Origin: Smittium mucronatum
Taxonomy: Eukaryota > Kickxellomycota > Harpellomycetes > Harpellales > Legeriomycetaceae
Reading direction: 5' to 3'
Assembly (NCBI GenBank): GCA_001953115.1
Contig: LSSL01004079.1
Span: 1 to 11,301 of the forward strand
Length of the DNA stretch: 11,301 nucleotides
Shown: positions 10,662 through 11,301 of the stretch, in pieces
How the letters are laid out: each line of letters starts with the position of its first letter
Position numbering within the stretch: position 1 is the stretch's first letter
Position numbers and translations under genes: made by a program
The notes under the pieces: generated by a model
The model's database searches: none
Told to the model about the DNA's origin: nothing
The model's input: only the letters and a program-made list of their open reading frames with translations

Positions 10662-10868
10662 GTGAGAATTTGGGTCTTTAACTACGTAAAATATCCTAAT
10701 CTTTTCATTAAAAAAATACTTTATTATTTCAGAAAAAGTATGATTTTTTTTGAGATAATTGCAAAAATGGACCGATTTTATTATCGCATTTTCCTAATAG
10801 ACGAATATTTTTACAAAAAAAATTTTTTTATTGAGATGAGTGGCTATTGGCGTAAATATCGCGTATAA
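10662..10868 (+). CDS. Unrecognised 68-codon open frame, probably not a gene
   Basis: A frame with a GTG start and TAA stop at 10866-10868. GTG is not a usual start in a eukaryotic nuclear gene; the first ATG is residue 27 (10740), leaving 42 codons. The frame is open back to an in-frame TAA at 10632-10634, and an acceptor-like TTACAG ends at 10645, so part could be an exon. The product is dominated by Phe, Ile, Lys and Tyr, as random translation of AT-rich DNA would be. It has no clear domain, signal peptide or membrane helix. It is the longest ATG-or-GTG frame here and sits where G+C begins to rise. I consider chance more likely than function. Confidence 0.12.
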   Translation: MRIWVFNYVKYPNLFIKKILYYFRKSMIFFEIIAKMDRFYYRIFLIDEYFYKKNFFIEMSGYWRKYRV

Positions 10869-10968
10869 TAATAATTAAATTTTTAATCGGGCTACTATAT
10901 TTGAGTATCTATAGTCATGTTTTAGTTGATAATTATAGAAATAAAACAGTTTGTTTCTATTTAACTTT

Positions 10969-11295
10969 ATGGCCATGTACCATAAAAAAAAGGTAAGGCT
11001 TTACTTCTACCACACACACCAAATATTATAAAAAAGATTCAAATAATCAAATTTTTTTTTATACCATCCGTAAATAGGCGATTATATACACAAGTAAGAA
11101 ATTATGGGAAATTTTTAAATCAGAATCGAAATCGAGCCCAAAGGTAAGAATTTTTTTTGTTTTCTTTAAATTAATCTTGATTTATAAAAGCAATTATATC
11201 CTTAAATCATAATAGACTTGAATTCGAAATTTGCGATTGAAAAATTTTATTTCCAGAGAGTGCAGATTAAAATACAGCTGTGTTATATGTATTAA
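10969..11295 (+). CDS. Hypothetical three-exon spliced gene model
   Basis: Proposed exons are 10969-10992, 11078-11143 and 11257-11295. Exon 1 starts at ATG (MAMYHKKK) and ends at a donor AAG/GTAAGG. Exon 2 follows AAATAG behind a T-rich tract and ends at a near-consensus donor AAG/GTAAGA. Exon 3 follows the strong acceptor TTTATTTCCAG and ends at TAA 11293-11295. Introns would be 85 and 113 bases, typical of small arthropod introns, and every junction is in phase 0. The product is only 42 residues, with a Lys/Ser-rich middle ending KSESKSSPK. I recognise no domain. The ATG context is weak (T at -3), and the frame is open upstream to 10945 behind an acceptor-like AACAG, so exon 1 could be internal. 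G+C of exon 2 is about 32%, above its surroundings. A chance arrangement is quite possible. Confidence 0.2.
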
Positions 11296-11301
11296 TTTTT
11301 T

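Noticed and set aside
10738..10745. Donor-like GTATGA inside the 68-codon frame, making an exon from 10646 to 10737
   Set aside because: No acceptor with frame continuity downstream stood out, and the encoded residues look like random AT-rich translation.
1..11301. Bacterial, endosymbiont or plasmid origin
   Set aside because: There are essentially no usable reading frames in 11 kb, no ribosome-binding-site and ORF pairs, and a non-LTR retroelement fragment of eukaryotic type. Even reduced AT-rich symbiont genomes retain recognisable genes.
1..11301. CRISPR array, telomeric repeat or satellite array
   Set aside because: No regularly spaced direct repeats, TTAGG-type arrays or long tandem units were seen.
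1..11301. tRNA or rRNA genes, or a nuclear copy of mitochondrial DNA
   Set aside because: I found no tRNA-like T-loop motif with a matching cloverleaf and no recognisable mitochondrial protein or rRNA block. High AT content alone is not evidence of mitochondrial origin.

Overview
This window looks like non-coding nuclear DNA from a very AT-rich eukaryote, most plausibly an arthropod. There is no bacterial gene organisation. In 11.3 kb the longest ATG-or-GTG reading frame is 68 codons, and I recognise no tRNA, rRNA or operon. Base composition is extreme: four 60-base lines counted by hand in the middle (from 5101, 6001, 8701 and 9421) hold 3 to 11 G+C each. The arthropod guess rests on a non-LTR retrotransposon remnant at the left edge and on insect-like short-intron splice signals at the right edge. 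Lineage is not proven; a fungal AT-rich block is the main alternative.

Left part (1-1316). The first ~356 bases are about 41% G+C (149 of 360 by hand count) and hold the last ~58 codons of a non-LTR retrotransposon reverse-transcriptase protein plus a 3' untranslated region, ending sharply in a T run. About 960 bases further on, at 1236-1316, lies a diverged second copy of the same element's 3' end. Between the two are an 18-base perfect palindrome, a strikingly C-poor G-rich tract (44 G against 2 C over 768-891), a purine-rich stretch and a long imperfect hairpin. These suggest several decayed mobile-element pieces.

Middle part (1317 to about 10640). This is a roughly 9 kb AT desert full of A and T homopolymers, short palindromes and one small AT microsatellite. 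The only things that stand out are a slightly GC-richer pocket at 2095-2215, a CpG cluster at 7513-7531 and a possible pair of diverged ~100-base repeats. I see no gene there.

Right part (about 10640-11301). G+C rises to about 25% (108 of 441 over 10861-11301). A 68-codon GTG-initiated frame lies at 10662-10868, probably by chance. From 10969 to 11295 three short open blocks are joined by two good splice donor/acceptor pairs, all in phase 0, giving a hypothetical 42-residue product. This is weak but is the best hint of a real gene, possibly the end of one extending from, or into, neighbouring sequence.

I did not find a convincing new biological system. The observations most worth checking are the paired retroelement 3' ends, the C-depleted tract and the spliced right-edge model.
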